Of a stretch of 10,332 nt of DNA, positions 8,017-10,332 are shown piece after piece. A program made the translations under genes and the position numbers. The DNA is from an uncultured Collinsella sp. (GTDB taxonomy: Bacteria > Actinomycetota > Coriobacteriia > Coriobacteriales > Coriobacteriaceae). The notes below the pieces were generated by a model. That model did no database searches. It was given only the letters and a program-made list of their open reading frames with translations, and had not been told where the DNA came from. Each line of letters starts with the position of its first letter. Within the stretch, counting starts at the first letter, position 1. The DNA lies in the NCBI GenBank assembly GCA_900541285.1, contig UQJA01000070.1:1-10332 (forward strand), given 5' to 3'.

Positions 8017-8025
8017 TGCTAAAGT
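8017..8025 (+). promoter_or_regulatory. Probable promoter of rpoD (extended -10)
   Basis: TGC-TAAAGT is an extended -10 element of the TGn-TAnnnT form (hexamer at 8020-8025). No good -35 is visible at 16-18 nt; the nearest partial match, TTGGGT at 7994-7999, is 20 nt away. The predicted transcription start near 8032 would leave a leader of about 26 nt containing a good ribosome-binding site before GTG 8058. The 7948-8016 stretch shows no convincing terminator, so read-through from dnaG may add to expression. Confidence 0.45.
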
Positions 8026-8046
8026 ATTGAGTCCTGTGGACTATGA

Positions 8047-8052
8047 AGGGAG
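8047..8052 (+). promoter_or_regulatory. Ribosome-binding site deciding the rpoD GTG start
   Basis: AGGGAG lies five bases before GTG 8058. The in-frame ATG at 8043 sits upstream of this sequence and has no ribosome-binding sequence of its own, so GTG 8058 is the better start. Confidence 0.75.
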
Positions 8053-8057
8053 AATCT

Positions 8058-9407
<1,350 letters not shown>

Positions 9408-9416
9408 TCAAGCAAG

Positions 9417-9452
9417 AGGCGCCCTCAAGCACATCCGCTTGGGGGCGCTTTC
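9417..9452 (+). terminator. Intrinsic terminator after rpoD
   Basis: GCGCCCTCAAGC (9419-9430) pairs with GCTTGGGGGCGC (9437-9448) across a 6-nt loop, giving a 12-bp stem with one G-U pair. The T tail is short (TTTC, 9449-9452). It lies 11 nt after the rpoD stop. The stem is strong but the tail is weak, so termination may be incomplete. Confidence 0.75.
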
Positions 9453-9454
9453 AT

Positions 9455-9507
9455 GTAGACATTGGGGACGTTCTTGAATGACTGGTCGTTTAAGAACGTC
9501 CCCAATG
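9455..9507. repeat. REP-like palindromic hairpin element
   Basis: CATTGGGGACGTTCTT (9460-9475) is repeated in perfect inverse orientation at 9492-9507. The inner bases also pair (9476-9481 with 9486-9491, including two G-T pairs), leaving a CTGG tetraloop at 9482-9485. The whole is a 22-bp hairpin. GTAG at 9455-9458 sits one base before its foot, like the conserved tetranucleotide of REP elements mobilised by Y1 (RAYT) transposases. A 9-bp direct repeat, AATGACTGG, occurs in the apex (9477-9485) and just after the element (9504-9512). It lies between the rpoD terminator and the tRNA promoter. No transposase gene is present here. Multi-copy status cannot be shown from one window. Confidence 0.6.
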
Positions 9508-9517
9508 ACTGGGTCGG

Positions 9518-9565
9518 AAAATTTCTTAAAAAAGTTCTTGCCCTGAGCTGATTCGTCCGTATAAT
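9518..9565 (+). promoter_or_regulatory. Strong promoter of tRNA-Asn with UP-like A tracts
   Basis: A perfect TATAAT -10 lies at 9560-9565, with TTGCCC (4/6 match to the -35 consensus) at 9538-9543 and 16-nt spacing. The A/T tracts AAAATTTCTTAAAAAA at 9518-9533 sit at about -54 to -39 relative to a start near 9572, where an UP element would bind the alpha subunit. The likely leader of about 24 nt would be removed by RNase P. Confidence 0.8.
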
Positions 9566-9595
9566 AAACTTCGTTGCTTGAGAGCACGCACCTAT

Positions 9596-9670
9596 TCCTC
9601 GGTAGCTCAATGGTAGAGCACGCGGCTGTTAACCGCGCTGTTGTAGGTTCGAGTCCTACCCGGGGAGCCA
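9596..9670 (+). tRNA. tRNA-Asn (anticodon GTT), CCA encoded
   Basis: A complete cloverleaf can be drawn. The acceptor stem TCCTCGG (9596-9602) pairs with CCGGGGA (9660-9666), with one T-G pair. The D arm is GCTC/GAGC with loop AATGGTA. The anticodon stem CGCGG/CCGCG carries loop CTGTTAA, with anticodon GTT at 9628-9630. The variable loop has 5 nt, and the T arm is GTAGG/CCTAC with loop TTCGAGT. The discriminator is G (9667), as expected for Asn, and the 3' CCA is encoded at 9668-9670. It is a single-gene unit with its own promoter and terminator. No integrated element follows it. Confidence 0.97.
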
Positions 9671-9676
9671 GGTTGT

Positions 9677-9706
9677 AAAACCCGTCGCTTATGCGGCGGG
9701 TTTTTT
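9677..9706 (+). terminator. Intrinsic terminator after tRNA-Asn
   Basis: AAAACCCGTCGC (9677-9688) pairs with GCGGCGGGTTTT (9693-9704) across a TTAT loop, with one T-G pair, and the right arm runs straight into six T residues (9701-9706). This is a textbook rho-independent terminator starting 7 nt after the tRNA CCA. The A run on the left arm could let it work on the opposite strand too. Confidence 0.92.
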
Positions 9707-9712
9707 CATGCC

Positions 9713-9732
9713 GCGATCGCCGTTCGCGAACG
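9713..9732. repeat. Two adjacent short perfect palindromes
   Basis: GCGATCGC (9713-9720) abuts CGTTCGCGAACG (9721-9732), and each is a perfect palindrome. They lie about 70-90 bp upstream of the -10 of the Asp23-family gene. A regulator-binding site is possible, but GC-rich DNA gives such palindromes by chance. I do not recognise a specific operator; the half-site order is not that of the usual LexA box. Confidence 0.3.
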
Positions 9733-9802
9733 TTACCATATCAACATTTCGTGTCGAGGATGTAATCCCGAGGCCCGCCACCTCAACATGCCGCGGTCGT
9801 TG

Positions 9803-9808
9803 TAGAAT
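9803..9808 (+). promoter_or_regulatory. Probable -10 element of the Asp23-family gene
   Basis: TAGAAT matches the -10 consensus at 5 of 6 positions. No clear -35 is seen around 9780-9787. The predicted start near 9815 coincides with an in-frame ATG, which argues against that ATG and for GTG 9866. Confidence 0.45.
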
Positions 9809-9853
9809 ATTGGAATGATTGCTCCCACGACATGGTGCCGCGAGCACCAAGAA

Positions 9854-9860
9854 AAGGAGA
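9854..9860 (+). promoter_or_regulatory. Ribosome-binding site deciding the Asp23-family GTG start
   Basis: AAGGAGA places its GGAG core six bases before GTG 9866. The upstream in-frame ATG at 9815 has no comparable sequence in front of it. Confidence 0.8.
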
Positions 9861-9865
9861 TTCTT

Positions 9866-10222
9866 GTGTCTGAGACCATTAACGGCAGCCTGAGCGTCTC
9901 GAACGACGTTATTGCCGATATTGCCGGTTATGCCGCGATGACGTGCTATGGCGTTGTCGGTATGGCTGAGCAGCTCCAGGGCGCCGAGAGCGTGCGCCTG
10001 CTTGCCGGTCAGCGCCTCCGCAAGGGCGTGCTTGTCTCCGCCGACGAGAACGGCCTTACGGTCGATCTTCACGTCGTGCTCGAGAACGGCGTCAACATGA
10101 AGTCCGTCTGCCACAATCTTTCGAGCTCCGTTGCCTTCACTCTGCAGGAGATCGCCCAGATCGATCCCGCCAGCCTTAAGATCGGCATCCATATCGACGC
10201 GCTCAAGAGCCGTCTGAACTAG
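9866..10222 (+). CDS. Asp23/Gls24 family envelope stress response protein (YloU-like)
   Basis: The 118-aa product, counted from GTG 9866, fits the Asp23/Gls24 family. Members are small proteins linked to cell-envelope stress in Gram-positive bacteria; in Staphylococcus Asp23 is anchored near the membrane by a partner protein. Visible family features are the N-terminal NGSLSVSNDVIADIAGYAA, the central YGVVGM (28-33), the strand GLTVDLHVVLENGVNMKSV, and a closing helix-strand (SVAFTLQEIAQID, KIGIHIDAL). There is no signal peptide or membrane segment. Starting at ATG 9815 would add 17 residues (TWCREHQEKE...) unlike the family, encoded over the ribosome-binding site, so I reject it. A DAK2/FakA-like gene follows after 27 nt; the same pairing is seen for yloU-yloV in Firmicutes. 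The exact role here is inferred from the family only. Confidence 0.88.
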   Translation: MSETINGSLSVSNDVIADIAGYAAMTCYGVVGMAEQLQGAESVRLLAGQRLRKGVLVSADENGLTVDLHVVLENGVNMKSVCHNLSSSVAFTLQEIAQIDPASLKIGIHIDALKSRLN

Positions 10223-10249
10223 CATCCGAAAACGGAGATTCAAATACCC

Positions 10250-10332
10250 ATGATTGCAAAGACCATTCGCACCTGTTTTCCGATCGCTGCGGCTGCCGTT
10301 TCCGACCAGGCCGAGGAGATCAACAAGCTCAA
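10250..10332 (+). CDS. DAK2-domain / FakA-like (YloV) kinase, N-terminal end only
   Basis: Only the first 27 codons are in the window. They read MIAKTIRTCFPIAAAAVSD and continue QAEEINKL. In the YloV/FakA family such an N-terminal helix leads into a LNVFPVPDGDTGTNM-type nucleotide-binding loop, and the residues here stop exactly where that loop should begin. FakA phosphorylates fatty acids held by FakB proteins; other DAK2 proteins act on dihydroxyacetone. GGAGA at 10234-10238 lies 11 bases before the ATG, a slightly long spacing. The 27-nt gap after the Asp23-family stop, with no terminator, suggests co-transcription. The assignment depends mostly on this neighbour and on the EEINKL helix end. 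Confidence 0.6.
   Translation, partial: MIAKTIRTCFPIAAAAVSDQAEEINKL

Noticed and set aside
9425..9610. A 61-aa minus-strand open frame over the REP-like hairpin and tRNA promoter
   Set aside because: It overlaps the tRNA 5' end, the promoter, the hairpin and part of the rpoD terminator, and has no coding character.
9671..9800. A tRNA-linked integration site with an integrated element
   Set aside because: No integrase gene, no repeat of the tRNA 3' end and no foreign gene follow. The tRNA is followed directly by its terminator and a housekeeping-type gene.
9689..10243. A 184-aa minus-strand open frame over the Asp23-family gene
   Set aside because: It would begin beyond the + strand gene and run into the tRNA terminator; no domain is recognised, and the + strand gene has a clear ribosome-binding site.

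Overview
The window is a slice of bacterial chromosome, most likely from a Collinsella-like member of the Coriobacteriia (Actinomycetota). The basis is the GC-rich sequence with strong G/C third-position bias, the recognisable IF-2, RpoD and Asp23 sequences, and the gene order. The genus is a judgement from memory and was not checked by search. All convincing genes are on the + strand; the long minus-strand open frames are shadows of biased coding sequence.

Region 1 (1-7947) reads as one tightly packed run of housekeeping genes: infB (5' part outside the window, with an apparent one-base frameshift near 541), rbfA, nrnA, truB, ribF and dnaG. Three junctions overlap (rbfA/nrnA 8 nt, truB/ribF 4 nt, ribF/dnaG 8 nt) and the gaps are 11 and 15 nt, so co-transcription and translational coupling are likely. 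The genes link translation initiation, 30S maturation, RNA turnover, tRNA modification and flavin cofactor synthesis to replication priming.

Region 2 (7948-9452) holds a 110-nt gap with a probable extended -10 promoter, then rpoD for the primary sigma factor, then a hairpin terminator. The dnaG-rpoD pair is the classic macromolecular-synthesis neighbourhood.

Region 3 (9453-9706) holds a 22-bp REP-like hairpin, a strong A-tract plus TATAAT promoter, a tRNA-Asn(GTT) with encoded CCA, and a clear intrinsic terminator. Region 4 (9707-10332) holds a palindrome-rich spacer, a promoter, an Asp23/Gls24-family gene, and the first 27 codons of a DAK2/FakA-like gene cut by the window end. That pairing matches the yloU-yloV arrangement of Firmicutes.

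I see no CRISPR array, phage, complete insertion sequence or evident undescribed system. The items most worth checking are the infB frameshift with a possible internal start, the REP-like hairpin, and the altered motifs in RibF.
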